Shown piece after piece: positions 8,684 to 17,929 of a stretch of 64,000 nt of DNA. The stretch lies in assembly GCF_902500225.1 (NCBI RefSeq), contig NZ_LR722652.1, positions 353,322 to 417,321 of the forward strand, in the 5' to 3' direction. Each line of letters opens with the position of its first letter. Position 1 is the stretch's first letter. The DNA comes from Buttiauxella massiliensis (lineage in GTDB: Bacteria > Pseudomonadota > Gammaproteobacteria > Enterobacterales > Enterobacteriaceae). The notes below the pieces were generated by a model. It did no database searches. It had not been told where the DNA came from and saw nothing but the letters and a program-made list of their open reading frames with translations. A program made the translations under genes and the position numbers.

Positions 8684-8809
8684 GATCGTGTCTCCTGAAA
8701 CGTTTAATAAGTAGTGTAAACCCTCGATTCTACCACGCCACCCCTAATCTTTATAGCTGCGGGATGCATTCCAGAATCTCGGTAGGATATACATTATTGC
8801 ATTAAAGCA

Positions 8810-8825
8810 CTGGATATCCATTCAG
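8810..8825. promoter_or_regulatory. LexA box in the ssb-uvrA intergenic region
   Basis: CTGGATATCCATTCAG fits the SOS box CTG-N10-CAG. It sits 87 bp upstream of uvrA, at the position of the E. coli uvrA operator, and can also affect the divergent ssb promoter. Confidence 0.85.
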
Positions 8826-8911
8826 GTTTTATTGTGTCATAATTAGCCGTTTGTGATCGTCGGCGGCCTCCAGTGCGGCCTGGCAAAGAGCGTTTAAACC
8901 GGGAAAGGTGA

Positions 8912-11743
8912 ATGGATAAGATCGAAGTTCGGGGCGCCCGCACCCACAATCTCAAAAATATTAACCTCGACATTCCACGCGACAAGCTGATTGTCGTGAC
9001 TGGGCTTTCGGGTTCTGGCAAATCCTCACTGGCTTTCGACACCTTATACGCCGAGGGGCAACGTCGTTACGTTGAGTCCCTCTCCGCCTATGCGCGTCAG
9101 TTCCTGTCGTTGATGGAAAAGCCTGATGTCGACCACATTGAAGGCTTGTCGCCTGCGATTTCTATCGAGCAGAAATCTACCTCGCACAACCCGCGTTCAA
9201 CCGTCGGCACTATCACTGAAATTCATGACTACCTGCGCCTGCTATATGCCCGCGTAGGTGAGCCGCGTTGCCCGGATCACAATGTTACTCTTGCGGCGCA
9301 AACCGTGAGTCAGATGGTCGATAACGTTTTAGCTCAGCCGGAAGGCAGGCGCCTGATGCTGCTTGCGCCAATCATTAAAGATAGAAAAGGCGAGCACAGC
9401 AAAACGCTGGAAAACCTGGCAAGCCAGGGTTATATCCGCGCAAGGATCGACGGCGAAGTATGCGATCTTTCCGACCCACCAAAACTTGAGCTGCAAAAGA
9501 AACACACCATCGAAGTGGTGGTTGACCGTTTTAAAGTCCGTGAGGATTTAGCACAACGTCTGGCCGAATCATTTGAGACAGCGCTGGATTTATCTGGCGG
9601 TTCTGCTGTTGTCGCCGATATGGACGACGAAAAAGCTGAAGAATTGCTGTTCTCGGCAAACTTTGCCTGCCCAATTTGTGGCTATAGCATGCGTGAGCTG
9701 GAACCTCGTCTGTTCTCGTTCAACAACCCGGCCGGTGCCTGCCCAACCTGTGACGGGCTTGGCGTGCAGCAATATTTCGACCCAGATCGTGTTGTGCAAA
9801 ACGGTGAGCTTTCACTTGCTGGCGGCGCAATTCGTGGCTGGGATCGCCGTAACTTCTATTACTTCACGATGATGCGTTCGCTTGCGGAGCATTACAAATT
9901 CGATATCGAAACGCCGTGGAACGAACTGACAGCCAGCGTGAAAAGCGTGGTGCTTAACGGCTCCGGTAAAGAAAGCATTGAGTTCAAATATATAAATGAC
10001 CGTGGCGACACCTCGGTGCGCCGCCATCCGTTCGAAGGCGTTCTGCATAATATGGAGCGTCGCTACAAAGAGACTGAATCTTCTGCGGTGCGTGAAGAAC
10101 TGGCGAAATTTATCAGCAACCGTTCATGCGCAAGCTGTGAAGGTACACGCCTGCGTCGTGAAGCTCGCCATGTGTTTGTCGAAAACACGCCGCTGCCAAC
10201 TATTTCAGACATGAGCATCGGCCATGCGATGGAATTCTTCCAGAACATGAAACTCAGCGGCCAGCGTGCGCAAATTGCTGAGAAAGTGCTGAAAGAGATT
10301 GGCGACCGCCTGAAATTCCTGGTGAACGTCGGTCTGAATTATCTGTCGCTATCACGTTCAGCTGAAACGCTGTCCGGTGGTGAAGCGCAACGTATTCGTC
10401 TGGCAAGCCAGATTGGTGCGGGTCTTGTCGGCGTGATGTATGTGCTCGATGAACCCTCTATCGGCCTGCACCAGCGTGATAACGAGCGCCTACTGGAAAC
10501 TTTGATTCACCTGCGCGATCTCGGTAACACCGTGATTGTGGTTGAGCACGATGAAGATGCTATCCGCGCCGCAGACCATATTATCGATATCGGTCCTGGT
10601 GCTGGTGTGCATGGTGGCCAAGTGGTTGCTGAAGGCTCCATGCAGGACATCATGGATGTGCCTGAATCCCTGACCGGGCAGTTCCTTAGCGGGAAACGTG
10701 GAATTGTGGTGCCGAAAAACCGCGTGCCTGCCGATCCAGAGAAAGTACTTAAACTGGTTGGTGCGAAAGGCAACAACCTGAAAGATGTGACACTGACGCT
10801 GCCGGTAGGTTTGTTTACCTGTGTGACCGGGGTTTCCGGTTCAGGGAAATCGACGCTGATTAACGATACGCTTTTCCCTATTGCTCAAACCCAATTGAAC
10901 GGTGCGACGCTTGCAGAACCTGCGCCTTATCGTGAAGTTCATGGTCTGGAGCATTTCGACAAAGTTATTGATATCGACCAAAGCCCAATTGGCCGTACGC
11001 CTCGTTCAAACCCTGCGACTTACACTGGCGTGTTTACGCCTGTGCGTGAGCTGTTTGCAGGTGTGCCTGAATCACGTGCACGAGGTTATACGCCGGGTCG
11101 TTTCAGCTTTAACGTGCGTGGTGGGCGTTGCGAAGCCTGTCAGGGCGATGGCGTGATCAAAGTCGAAATGCACTTCTTGCCGGACATTTACGTGCCGTGC
11201 GACCAGTGCAAAGGCAAACGCTATAACCGCGAAACGCTGGAAGTTAAGTACAAAGGCAAGAGCATCCACGAAGTGTTGGATATGACCATTGAAGATGCTC
11301 GTGAGTTCTTTGATGCCGTACCTGCGCTGGCGCGTAAGCTGCAAACGTTAATCGACGTGGGCCTGTCTTACATTCGCTTGGGGCAGTCAGCAACGACGTT
11401 GTCAGGTGGTGAAGCACAGCGCGTGAAACTTGCACGTGAGCTTTCTAAACGCGGTACCGGCCAAACGCTGTATATTCTTGATGAGCCAACCACTGGCCTG
11501 CACTTTGCAGATATTCAGCAGTTGCTGGAAGTTCTGCACCAGTTGCGCGACCAGGGCAACACCATTGTGGTTATCGAGCATAATCTGGACGTGATTAAAA
11601 CCGCAGACTGGATTGTTGACCTTGGCCCAGAAGGCGGTAGCGGCGGCGGCGAAATTCTCGTTTCCGGTACACCAGAAACTGTCGCGCAGTGCGAAGCGTC
11701 ACATACCGCTCGTTTCCTTAAACCTTTGCTAGACCCAAAATAA
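8912..11743 (+). CDS. uvrA: Excinuclease ABC subunit A
   Basis: Damage-recognition ATPase of nucleotide excision repair; a UvrA2 dimer loads UvrB at lesions. It is a tandem ABC ATPase of 943 residues. Walker A motifs are G-L-S-G-S-G-K-S (31-38) and a second G-V-S-G-S-G-K-S near 635. ABC signatures L-S-G-G-E-A-Q-R occur twice, and both zinc-finger regions are present (C-P-I-C...C-P-T-C and C-E-A-C...C-D-Q-C). The protein ends F-L-K-P-L-L-D-P-K, three residues longer than the 940-residue E. coli protein. The extra D-P-K and the stop codon come from the edge of an ERIC fragment (see that entry). Confidence 0.98.
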   Translation: MDKIEVRGARTHNLKNINLDIPRDKLIVVTGLSGSGKSSLAFDTLYAEGQRRYVESLSAYARQFLSLMEKPDVDHIEGLSPAISIEQKSTSHNPRSTVGTITEIHDYLRLLYARVGEPRCPDHNVTLAAQTVSQMVDNVLAQPEGRRLMLLAPIIKDRKGEHSKTLENLASQGYIRARIDGEVCDLSDPPKLELQKKHTIEVVVDRFKVREDLAQRLAESFETALDLSGGSAVVADMDDEKAEELLFSANFACPICGYSMRELEPRLFSFNNPAGACPTCDGLGVQQYFDPDRVVQNGELSLAGGAIRGWDRRNFYYFTMMRSLAEHYKFDIETPWNELTASVKSVVLNGSGKESIEFKYINDRGDTSVRRHPFEGVLHNMERRYKETESSAVREELAKFISNRSCASCEGTRLRREARHVFVENTPLPTISDMSIGHAMEFFQNMKLSGQRAQIAEKVLKEIGDRLKFLVNVGLNYLSLSRSAETLSGGEAQRIRLASQIGAGLVGVMYVLDEPSIGLHQRDNERLLETLIHLRDLGNTVIVVEHDEDAIRAADHIIDIGPGAGVHGGQVVAEGSMQDIMDVPESLTGQFLSGKRGIVVPKNRVPADPEKVLKLVGAKGNNLKDVTLTLPVGLFTCVTGVSGSGKSTLINDTLFPIAQTQLNGATLAEPAPYREVHGLEHFDKVIDIDQSPIGRTPRSNPATYTGVFTPVRELFAGVPESRARGYTPGRFSFNVRGGRCEACQGDGVIKVEMHFLPDIYVPCDQCKGKRYNRETLEVKYKGKSIHEVLDMTIEDAREFFDAVPALARKLQTLIDVGLSYIRLGQSATTLSGGEAQRVKLARELSKRGTGQTLYILDEPTTGLHFADIQQLLEVLHQLRDQGNTIVVIEHNLDVIKTADWIVDLGPEGGSGGGEILVSGTPETVAQCEASHTARFLKPLLDPK

Positions 11744-11811
11744 TTCGAGTGGCATCGAGGCGGTAAGAGAACGCCACCAACATTGATGCAACTTGAAGTA
11801 TGACGGGTATG
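11736..11811. repeat. Internally deleted ERIC element overlapping the uvrA stop codon
   Basis: The left edge 'acccaaaataattcgag' followed by 'ggcatcgaggcgg' matches the left edge of the full ERIC at 35457, and the right edge 'caacttgaagtatgacggg' is a normal ERIC right end. The central stem is missing, leaving about 76 bp. The uvrA stop TAA (11741-11743) lies inside the left edge. Confidence 0.8.
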
Positions 11812-11817
11812 AAGTAG

Positions 11818-12171
11818 TCAGTCAGAAAGCTGCTGCCTGGTTTGCTGAGGCAGCAGCGATAATGCCTGCTGATAAGAGGCATCAACCAGATAGTAAATCT
11901 GCGAATCCGGAAGCGATCCATCCAGATAAAGCGTGCTCCAGTGCGCTTTGTTCAAATGCGCGCTAGGATGCACATCACTATGTTGTTCACGTAACAAGTC
12001 GGCAAGTGCCGGGCTTGCCTTTAACGACACTGCCGGGCGTGCTTCCACGTCATGCACCATCGCATACATTACATCCGCCACTTTTATTTGTGTGGCCTTC
12101 CAGTCGCTATGAACCGTTTGTTCCGCTCCGGGTTTGTTCATGCAGTACTGCAATAGCTCCGAATTGGTCAT
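11818..12171 (-). CDS. yjbR: MmcQ/YjbR family protein
   Basis: A small protein of 117 residues, against 118 for E. coli YjbR. The family (CyaY-like fold, 'MmcQ/YjbR') has a double-wing DNA-binding-like fold, and its biological role is not settled. Visible family features are the N-terminal E-L-L-Q-Y-C-M-N-K-P-G-A-E segment, the L-K-A-S-P-A-L-A-D-L-L-R-E core and the H-L-N-K-A-H-W-S-T-L strand. A GGGGA ribosome site precedes the ATG. In E. coli yjbQ lies between aphA and yjbR; it is absent here. Confidence 0.9.
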   Translation of the reverse strand: MTNSELLQYCMNKPGAEQTVHSDWKATQIKVADVMYAMVHDVEARPAVSLKASPALADLLREQHSDVHPSAHLNKAHWSTLYLDGSLPDSQIYYLVDASYQQALSLLPQQTRQQLSD

Positions 12172-12290
12172 TTTATTCCCCTTGAGAGACTCCCGTGAAA
12201 ACGATGTGCTGGCCAGTTTAAGGCGCAGGCATCTCTAAGTGTGCGAGCAACTCGCCAAAAGGTAAAACTCAACGGGGAAATTTTGATGAA

Positions 12291-12328
12291 AAAAACGGCA
12301 GCTTGCTTTCGCATGCCACCGTTTTTTT
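12291..12328 (-). terminator. Terminator of aphA
   Basis: An inverted repeat (AAAAACGGCAGCTTGC / GCATGCCACCGTTTTTTT) with a TTTC loop and T-runs on either strand lies 15 bases past the aphA stop. The rest of the 171-bp gap up to yjbR shows no gene. Confidence 0.8.
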
Positions 12329-12342
12329 GAACAGATAATTGA

Positions 12343-13056
12343 TTAATATTCAGAGTTAACAATCACTTCTTCACCAAATGCCCCTGCTTTTGGCAATGGC
12401 TGATAGCTGGAGTTTGAAGCGCGTAGCAGGCGAATACCTCTCGCACCTACGTCCTGAGCTGCAGTGATATCCCCGTCTGAGTCACCGTAGAACACTTTGA
12501 TTTTCTTATCTTTCAGCCATTGTGTCTTGGTGTTTTGGCCTGGCTGATCGCCCGCGAAAATAACCGGGTTAACGCTGGCTTGCGGGATCAGGAAATCATT
12601 TTGTAGCGTTTGGGTCACGGTTTCTGTTTTGGTCGGGCTGCGGCCAGTCACAAAGTAAATGCTGTCGCCGCGTTTCAGGTGCATGGCTATCAGGTTTTTC
12701 GCCACTTCTTTCGGCATGCTGAACTCATCCCAGCCGTTGTTCATTTTTTCCCAGAACTCAGGATTTTTCAGGTAATCCTGTTTGCCTGGAGAAAACTCTT
12801 TTTGCCCGCGATAGAAGCCAGGGCTTGAGAAAAGCACCGTGTCGTCAATATCAAAGCCCACCGCCATCGGCGCGCGGCCCAGCAGGCTGTTTTCGATTTG
12901 TGCGACAGAAACCCAGTGAATCGGAACTTGCTGCGCCAGTTGCGCGACGGTTACGCCAGGGTTGAGTGGTACGGGTGCAGATTCCTTAGCAACAACAGAC
13001 TGGTTCAATCCCAATAACAAACAAACGGCACTTAATGCCATAGTTAGCTTACGCAT
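12343..13056 (-). CDS. aphA: Periplasmic class B acid phosphatase AphA
   Basis: Secreted nonspecific acid phosphatase and phosphotransferase of the DDDD/HAD superfamily. From the second of two adjacent ATGs (13056, with AGGGA at proper spacing) it is 237 residues, identical in length to E. coli AphA. A signal peptide of about 23 residues is followed by the first catalytic motif [10 protein letters not shown] (nucleophile and acid/base aspartates), then F-V-T-G-R-S and the Y-G-D-S-D-G-D-I metal-binding motif. It releases inorganic phosphate and nucleosides from organic phosphomonoesters. It is monocistronic, with its own terminator. Confidence 0.95.
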   Translation of the reverse strand: MRKLTMALSAVCLLLGLNQSVVAKESAPVPLNPGVTVAQLAQQVPIHWVSVAQIENSLLGRAPMAVGFDIDDTVLFSSPGFYRGQKEFSPGKQDYLKNPEFWEKMNNGWDEFSMPKEVAKNLIAMHLKRGDSIYFVTGRSPTKTETVTQTLQNDFLIPQASVNPVIFAGDQPGQNTKTQWLKDKKIKVFYGDSDGDITAAQDVGARGIRLLRASNSSYQPLPKAGAFGEEVIVNSEY

Positions 13057-13226
13057 CATTTTCCCTTTAATTATGATTAGTGAGGGTGATAAAGCAGAAC
13101 AGATGGTCAAAAATCAATTCGACCATACCGATGCGAAAGCGCCAGAGGAAGGAATTTTTCAAGATTTATCATAGAAAAAGGCGATGATCACACATCGCCT
13201 TTTTAAGATAAAAAGTAAGTAAGTAC

Positions 13227-14420
13227 TTACATTACAGCTGCAAAAGCCTGTGCCACACGCTGAACGTTATTGCTATTAAGTCCTGCGACACACATCCGCC
13301 CGCTGGCGATCAGATACACGCCAAACTCATCACGCAGACGGTCAACCTGTTCTGAGCTCAGACCGGTATAGCTGAACATGCCACGTTGTTGCAGCAGATA
13401 GTCAAAGTTACGCTCCGGCATTTCTGCTTTCAGCACAGAAACCAATGCCTGGCGCATATCAAGAATACGGCGACGCATGGTTTCAACTTCTGCCAGCCAG
13501 TTGGCTTTCAGCTGCTCGTCATTCAATACGGCCGATACCACTTGCGCACCAAAGTTTGGCGGGCTGGAGTAGTTACGGCGCACGGTCGCTTTCAGCTGTC
13601 CCAACACACGACTTGCGGCATCGGCATCTTCACAAACGACAGACAGGCCGCCCACGCGCTCGCCATACATAGAGAAAATCTTCGAGAATGAGTTACTGAC
13701 CAACGCTGGCAGCCCGGCGCTGGCAATCGCGCGAATCGCATAAGCATCTTCTTCCATGCCCGCACCAAAGCCCTGGTAGGCAATATCAAGGAATGGAATC
13801 AGCTCGCGCGCCTTGAGAATTTCAACCACCACATCCCATTGCGCATCCGTCAGGTCAGAACCTGTCGGGTTATGACAGCACGGATGCAGCAACACAATAC
13901 TTTGTGCAGGCAGCGTTTGCAGGGTTTCCAGCAATGCTTCGAAGCGCACGCCGTTGGTTTCGGTATCGAACCACGGGTAGGTATTCACTTCAAAACCCGC
14001 ACCACCAAAGATAGCGACATGGTTTTCCCAGGTAGGATCGCTGACCCACACCTGCGAATTTGGGAAATAGGTTTTCAGGAAGTCTGCACCGACTTTTAAC
14101 GCACCGGAGCCGCCCAGTGTTTGGATGGTCGCAATACGTCCTTCGAGCAGCGCCGGATGATTTGCGCCAAACAGCAGCGGAGCAATCGCGCTACGGTAGC
14201 TGTTCAGACCTTCCATCGGCAGGTAAATCGATGCGCCATGCGGCGTAGCATTCAGGCGTTCTTCAGCTTGAGCAACGGCCTGTAATTGCGGGATAACCCC
14301 ATTTTCGTCGTAATAGAGACCAATGCTGAGGTTTACCTTGTCGCTACGCGGATCAACTTTGAAACGTTCCATAAGGGAAAGGATTGGGTCGCCAGCATAG
14401 GCGTCAACTTTTTGAAACAC
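13227..14420 (-). CDS. tyrB: Aromatic-amino-acid aminotransferase TyrB
   Basis: PLP-dependent class I aminotransferase for the last step of tyrosine and phenylalanine synthesis, also acting on leucine and aspartate. A GTG start at 14420, with AGGAG nine bases upstream, gives 397 residues, the same as E. coli. The PLP lysine is K247 in S-N-S-F-S-K-I-F. The C-N-P-T-G segment (here H-N-P-T-G) and the C-terminal substrate-binding arginine in A-S-G-R-M-C-V-A-G are present. An inverted repeat with TyrR-like half sites lies in the leader, and a mobile-element-like insertion lies 104 bp upstream. Confidence 0.97.
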   Translation of the reverse strand: MFQKVDAYAGDPILSLMERFKVDPRSDKVNLSIGLYYDENGVIPQLQAVAQAEERLNATPHGASIYLPMEGLNSYRSAIAPLLFGANHPALLEGRIATIQTLGGSGALKVGADFLKTYFPNSQVWVSDPTWENHVAIFGGAGFEVNTYPWFDTETNGVRFEALLETLQTLPAQSIVLLHPCCHNPTGSDLTDAQWDVVVEILKARELIPFLDIAYQGFGAGMEEDAYAIRAIASAGLPALVSNSFSKIFSMYGERVGGLSVVCEDADAASRVLGQLKATVRRNYSSPPNFGAQVVSAVLNDEQLKANWLAEVETMRRRILDMRQALVSVLKAEMPERNFDYLLQQRGMFSYTGLSSEQVDRLRDEFGVYLIASGRMCVAGLNSNNVQRVAQAFAAVM

Positions 14421-14434
14421 GGTGAGATTCTCCT

Positions 14435-14467
14435 GGTTTACAGTGTTGCGAACAACCAATGTAAACC
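14435..14467. promoter_or_regulatory. Inverted repeat in tyrB leader with TyrR-like half sites
   Basis: GGTTTACA and TGTAAACC arms (14435-14442 and 14460-14467) frame an inner GTTG/CAAC pair. TTTACA and TGTAAA are TyrR half-site sequences, but their order and spacing differ from the canonical TGTAAA-N6-TTTACA. It ends 15 bases from the tyrB GTG. It is either a TyrR operator variant or a leader hairpin. Confidence 0.45.
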
Positions 14468-14523
14468 GGAAGTTGGGGCGAGATCGAGGGGTTTGTGCTT
14501 AGAAACACCCCTCTCCCTGAGGG

Positions 14524-14542
14524 CGGTCTCTTATACACAACT
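14524..14542. repeat. Left 19-bp terminal repeat of the Tn5-like element
   Basis: CGGTCTCTTATACACAACT differs from the Tn5 mosaic end only at positions 2 and 17. Confidence 0.8.
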
Positions 14543-14642
14543 CACTCAGGCAATCTTGTCAGGGTGAGATCTTTAAGCCTCGTTGATTTTCCGTTCACCC
14601 GTGCGTTCAGTTATCTCTTTCATTCCCGAAAACGGTGAACGT

Positions 14643-14790
14643 ATCAAGGAGAGAACGCCCTCTCCTTGATAATCCTGGCGCCCGGTCATTAAATTGCCGC
14701 TGAGCGGTAAACCCCAGCTTATCCCCAACATCAGGGTCGTTCGCGACTCGCTCCCGGCGGATCGCTCTCTTTCGCTGCTCCCGGCAGCTC
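14643..14790. repeat. Left copy of the internal inverted module
   Basis: Read on the minus strand it runs: hairpin GCTGC/GCAGC, then GCGATCCGCCGGGAGCGAGT and CGCGAACGAC, then GGTTTACCGCT-CAGCGG, then an 11-bp hairpin (14643-14653 with 14660-14670). It aligns with the plus strand of 14928-15075. Confidence 0.75.
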
Positions 14791-14927
14791 AACCCTGATT
14801 TATGGGGAACACTGGGGCAATTTATACCGGGTACAAGGTCAAAACCTGCTCGGTGCTGCCTTTGGGTTTTGACGTTGACCTTCGGTTCCGGCTTCAATCG
14901 CGCCGTTTTTCACCCTTCAGTCGGGGT

Positions 14928-15075
14928 CACGTGGCCGGGAGCCACGTGAGTGAGCGATCGTCGGGAACGAGTCGCGAACGACCGCGAATGTTGGGTGAAA
15001 AACGGTGTTTACCGCTTGCGGCGATTGATTTGCCGGGAGTCCGGGTTCTTAGGGTGGCGACGGTGGCCACCCTAA
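14928..15075. repeat. Right copy of the internal inverted module
   Basis: The plus strand runs: hairpin CACGTGGC/GCCACGTG (14928-14948), then GCGATCGTCGGGAACGAGTC and GCGAACGAC, then GTTTACCGCTTGCGG, then a 10-bp hairpin TTAGGGTGGC/GCCACCCTAA (15049-15075). It has the same order as the left module on the opposite strand. Confidence 0.75.
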
Positions 15076-15146
15076 GTCGTTCACCGGTACAGTAGCTATA
15101 TGAAACACGGAACATCGGGTGAACGGAACAGTCTCCCTACTTAAAA

Positions 15147-15165
15147 AGATGAGACTAAGAGACAG
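15147..15165. repeat. Right 19-bp terminal repeat of the Tn5-like element
   Basis: On the minus strand this reads CTGTCTCTTAGTCTCATCT, identical to the mosaic end at positions 1-10 and 15-19. Confidence 0.8.
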
Positions 15166-15194
15166 CCCCGAGGGTGAGGGGGAAGACAAGAAAA

Positions 15195-16274
15195 TTAATC
15201 CAGATATTCCATCGCAACCCTTGAAGTCAGGCGCGTGATAAGTTCGTAAGCACTCACTTTTGTGATTTCAGCAATACGTTCAACCGGCAGGCTATCTCCC
15301 CACATCACCACGCTATCACCCACTTTATCTGCTGACTGCGGGCCAAGATCGACACAAATCATGTCCATCGCCACACGCCCGACAATTGGCACTTCACGGC
15401 CATTCACCAGCACAGGGGTGCCAGAAGGCGCTGCACGCGGGTAGCCATCACCATAACCAATAGCAACCACACCCAGACGAGTATCGCGCTCAGCAATCCA
15501 TGTACCACCGTAACCGACCGCTTCACCCGCTTTGTGCGCACGCACCGCAATCAGGCTGGAAGTCAGTGACATCACTGGCTGACAACCAAAATCTGTGCCG
15601 CACGATTGTTGCTCCAACGGAGAAACACCGTACAAGATAATGCCTGGACGAACCCAATCCATATGCGAGTCTGGCCACAACAGGATGCCACCGGATGCGC
15701 CAATAGAACGCTCTCCAGGCTTGCCCGCGGTAAACGAATTGAAAATATCTAGCTGGCGCAGTGTGGCGTCAGATTCTGGTTCATCTGCACGGGCAAAATG
15801 GCTGACGATATTCACCGGCTGGCTGACGTTTTTACAGCGCGAAAGGCGCTGATAAAACGCCTCAGCTTCTTCAGGCAAGATGCCCAACCGATGCATGCCG
15901 GTATCCAGTTTCATCCACACGGTAATCGGATGGCTTAACTCAGCCTGTTCCAGTGCTTCAAGCTGTTCGATGCAGTGGATAGCAGTCTGGAAATTTTGCT
16001 CGGCAATGGTCGCAAGGTCGCTTGCATTAAAGAAGCCTTCCAGCAGCAGAATGGGCTGAGTGATGCCCCCGACACGTAAGCGAACACCTTCCTCAAGACG
16101 GGCCACGCCGAAGGCATCAGCATCGGTCAGTGTTTGGGCTGTCTCCAGCAGACCATGCCCATATGCGTTTGCCTTCACAACCGCCACCATACGGCTGGCT
16201 GGAGCCAGTTCGCGCAGGCGTTGCAGGTTGTGTCGCAGAGCGCGGCGGTTAATTTTTACGGTTGCCGCTTGCAT
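15195..16274 (-). CDS. alr: Alanine racemase, biosynthetic
   Basis: PLP enzyme interconverting L- and D-alanine for peptidoglycan synthesis. The ATG at 16274, with AAGGA six bases upstream, gives 359 residues as in E. coli Alr; the longer frame upstream reads into an ERIC repeat. The PLP-binding lysine is K34 in [10 protein letters not shown], and the second catalytic base is the tyrosine of V-G-Y-G-G-T-W near 255. The fold is an N-terminal barrel followed by a C-terminal beta domain. It follows dnaB on the same strand with an ERIC element between, and its promoter must lie in or beside that repeat, or upstream of dnaB. Confidence 0.97.
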   Translation of the reverse strand: MQAATVKINRRALRHNLQRLRELAPASRMVAVVKANAYGHGLLETAQTLTDADAFGVARLEEGVRLRVGGITQPILLLEGFFNASDLATIAEQNFQTAIHCIEQLEALEQAELSHPITVWMKLDTGMHRLGILPEEAEAFYQRLSRCKNVSQPVNIVSHFARADEPESDATLRQLDIFNSFTAGKPGERSIGASGGILLWPDSHMDWVRPGIILYGVSPLEQQSCGTDFGCQPVMSLTSSLIAVRAHKAGEAVGYGGTWIAERDTRLGVVAIGYGDGYPRAAPSGTPVLVNGREVPIVGRVAMDMICVDLGPQSADKVGDSVVMWGDSLPVERIAEITKVSAYELITRLTSRVAMEYLD

Positions 16275-16319
16275 GTTCGATCCTTGCGAAATTTTTGTAT
16301 ATGGAATTGGAATGCCCAA

Positions 16320-16444
16320 ATCCTCTAAATCATTCGGGCTGCAAGAAGGCGGCAAACTCGTGAATCCCCATGAGCTTACACAAGTAAGCGATTGGGGTAA
16401 GCGAGTGCAGCCAACGCACTTGCAGCGTGAAGGATGACGAGGAT
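16320..16444. repeat. ERIC element between dnaB and alr
   Basis: An ERIC core with 'gaatccccatgagcttac' and 'aagtaagcgattggggt' arms, the 'gcagccaac' block, and a right edge that abuts the dnaB stop codon at 16445-16447. About 125 bp. It occupies nearly the entire dnaB-alr gap, leaving about 45 bp before the alr ATG. Confidence 0.9.
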
Positions 16445-17851
16445 TTAGTCTTCGTCGTATTGCGGGCCAGCGTAATTATCGAAACGTGAGAACTGCCCGT
16501 TAAACGTCAGGCGCACGGTGCCGATAGGGCCGTTACGCTGCTTACCGAGGATGATTTGCGCGATGCCTTTCTCGTCACTGTTGTCGTTATAAACTTCGTC
16601 ACGATAGATAAACATAATCAAGTCGGCATCCTGCTCGATGGAACCTGATTCACGCAAGTCGGAGTTCACCGGGCGTTTATCTGCACGTTGTTCCAGGGAA
16701 CGGTTCAGCTGCGAGAGCGCAACGACCGGGACTTGTAGCTCTTTTGCCAGCGCTTTTAGCGAGCGCGAAATCTCGGCGATTTCCAGGGTACGGTTGTCCG
16801 ATAGTGACGGTACGCGCATCAATTGCAGGTAGTCGATCATAATCAGGCTCAGGCCGCCGTGTTCGCGGTAAATACGGCGAGCGCGCGAGCGCACTTCCGT
16901 TGGCGTCAGGCCGGATGAGTCATCAATGTACATGTTGCGTTTTTCAAGCAAGATGCCCATGGTGCTGGAAATTCGCGCCCAGTCTTCGTCATCAAGCTGG
17001 CCGGTACGGATTTTGGTCTGGTCGACGCGTGACAGCGACGCCAGCATACGCATCATGATCTGTTCGCCGGGCATCTCGAGGCTGAAAATGAGAACCGGTT
17101 TTTCCTGCAACATCGCGGCGTTTTCGCACAGGTTCATCGCAAAGGTGGTTTTACCCATCGACGGACGCGCCGCCACGATGATCAGATCCGATTTTTGCAG
17201 ACCAGCCGTTTTCTTGTTCAAATCCTGATAGCCAGTATCCACACCCGTTACGCCATCGTGTGGCGTCTGGTAAAGCGTTTCGATACGCGAGACTGTCGCT
17301 TCAAGGATTTGGTCGATGCTTTTCGGGCCTTCGTCTTTATTCGCACGGCTCTCAGCAATCTGGAACACGCGTGACTCAGCCAGGTCGAGCAAATCTTCGC
17401 TGGTGCGCCCTTGTGGGTCGTAACCGGCATCGGCGATTTCATTCGCCACGGAAATCATTTCGCGGACAACGGCACGTTCGCGCACGATATCGGCGTAAGC
17501 GCTGATGTTCGCAGCACTTGGCGTGTTTTTTGATAATTCGGCCAGATAGGCGAAACCACCGACACTTTCCAGGTTGCCCTGAAGTTCCAGAGATTCAGAA
17601 AGCGTGATCAGGTCGATTGGTTTGCTCATTTCGAGCAAACGCTGCATTTCGGTGAAGATCATGCGGTGTGGACGGCTGAAAAAATCGTTAGCCACGACTC
17701 GCTCGGAAACGTTATCCCAGCGTTCGTTGTCCAGCATTAAACCGCCCAACACCGACTGCTCCGCTTCCAGAGAATGTGGCGGCATTTTCAGCCCTTCCAT
17801 CTGACGATCGCGGGGTTCTTTCGGTTTGTTGAAGGGTTTATTTCCTGCCAT
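16445..17851 (-). CDS. dnaB: Replicative DNA helicase DnaB
   Basis: Hexameric 5'-3' helicase at the replication fork; it interacts with DnaC, DnaG and the tau subunit. It has 468 residues, three fewer than E. coli, and the difference lies in the N-terminal tail. The N-terminal domain is about 25-175, followed by a linker and the RecA-like domain with Walker [10 protein letters not shown] (228-236), Walker [11 protein letters not shown] and the arginine-finger region [13 protein letters not shown] (here beginning L-N-R-S). No intein is present. It is divergent from qorA. Confidence 0.98.
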   Translation of the reverse strand: MAGNKPFNKPKEPRDRQMEGLKMPPHSLEAEQSVLGGLMLDNERWDNVSERVVANDFFSRPHRMIFTEMQRLLEMSKPIDLITLSESLELQGNLESVGGFAYLAELSKNTPSAANISAYADIVRERAVVREMISVANEIADAGYDPQGRTSEDLLDLAESRVFQIAESRANKDEGPKSIDQILEATVSRIETLYQTPHDGVTGVDTGYQDLNKKTAGLQKSDLIIVAARPSMGKTTFAMNLCENAAMLQEKPVLIFSLEMPGEQIMMRMLASLSRVDQTKIRTGQLDDEDWARISSTMGILLEKRNMYIDDSSGLTPTEVRSRARRIYREHGGLSLIMIDYLQLMRVPSLSDNRTLEIAEISRSLKALAKELQVPVVALSQLNRSLEQRADKRPVNSDLRESGSIEQDADLIMFIYRDEVYNDNSDEKGIAQIILGKQRNGPIGTVRLTFNGQFSRFDNYAGPQYDED

Positions 17852-17929
17852 AGTGAGGGAGTTACCAAAATCAGATAAGAGAGACGAGAGTTTACTCTAT
17901 CTCCCTCCGAGGAAACAGAAGGAGTTCTC

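Larger units (their letters stand above)
14515..15174. mobile_element. Nonautonomous Tn5/IS50-type element with 9-bp target duplication
   Basis: The element spans 14524-15165 (642 bp). The left end CGGTCTCTTATACACAACT matches the Tn5 mosaic end CTGTCTCTTATACACATCT at 17 of 19 positions. The right end, read inward, is CTGTCTCTTAGTCTCATCT and matches it at 16 of 19. The flanking 9-mers CCCTGAGGG (14515-14523) and CCCCGAGGG (15166-15174) match at 8 of 9, the duplication length made by Tn5/IS50 transposases. There is no transposase ORF. The interior carries two diverged inverted copies of a hairpin-rich module. It lies between tyrB and alr. I read it as a MITE-like passenger of an IS4-family (IS50 group) transposase. 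Confidence 0.8.

Noticed and set aside
12168..12362. A 64-codon frame between yjbR and aphA as a yjbQ remnant
   Set aside because: Its sequence does not resemble YjbQ, and it runs through the aphA terminator hairpin.
14607..15115. Short ORFs inside the Tn5-like element (up to 97 codons)
   Set aside because: They have no ribosome sites or domain resemblance, and overlap on both strands in the inverted modules. They show no similarity I can recognise to the IS50 transposase.
14524..15165. Tn5-like ends as sequencing-adapter contamination
   Set aside because: Library adapters carry the exact mosaic end followed by fixed adapter sequence. Here the ends differ at two or three positions, face the interior of a structured 642-bp segment, and are flanked by a target duplication.
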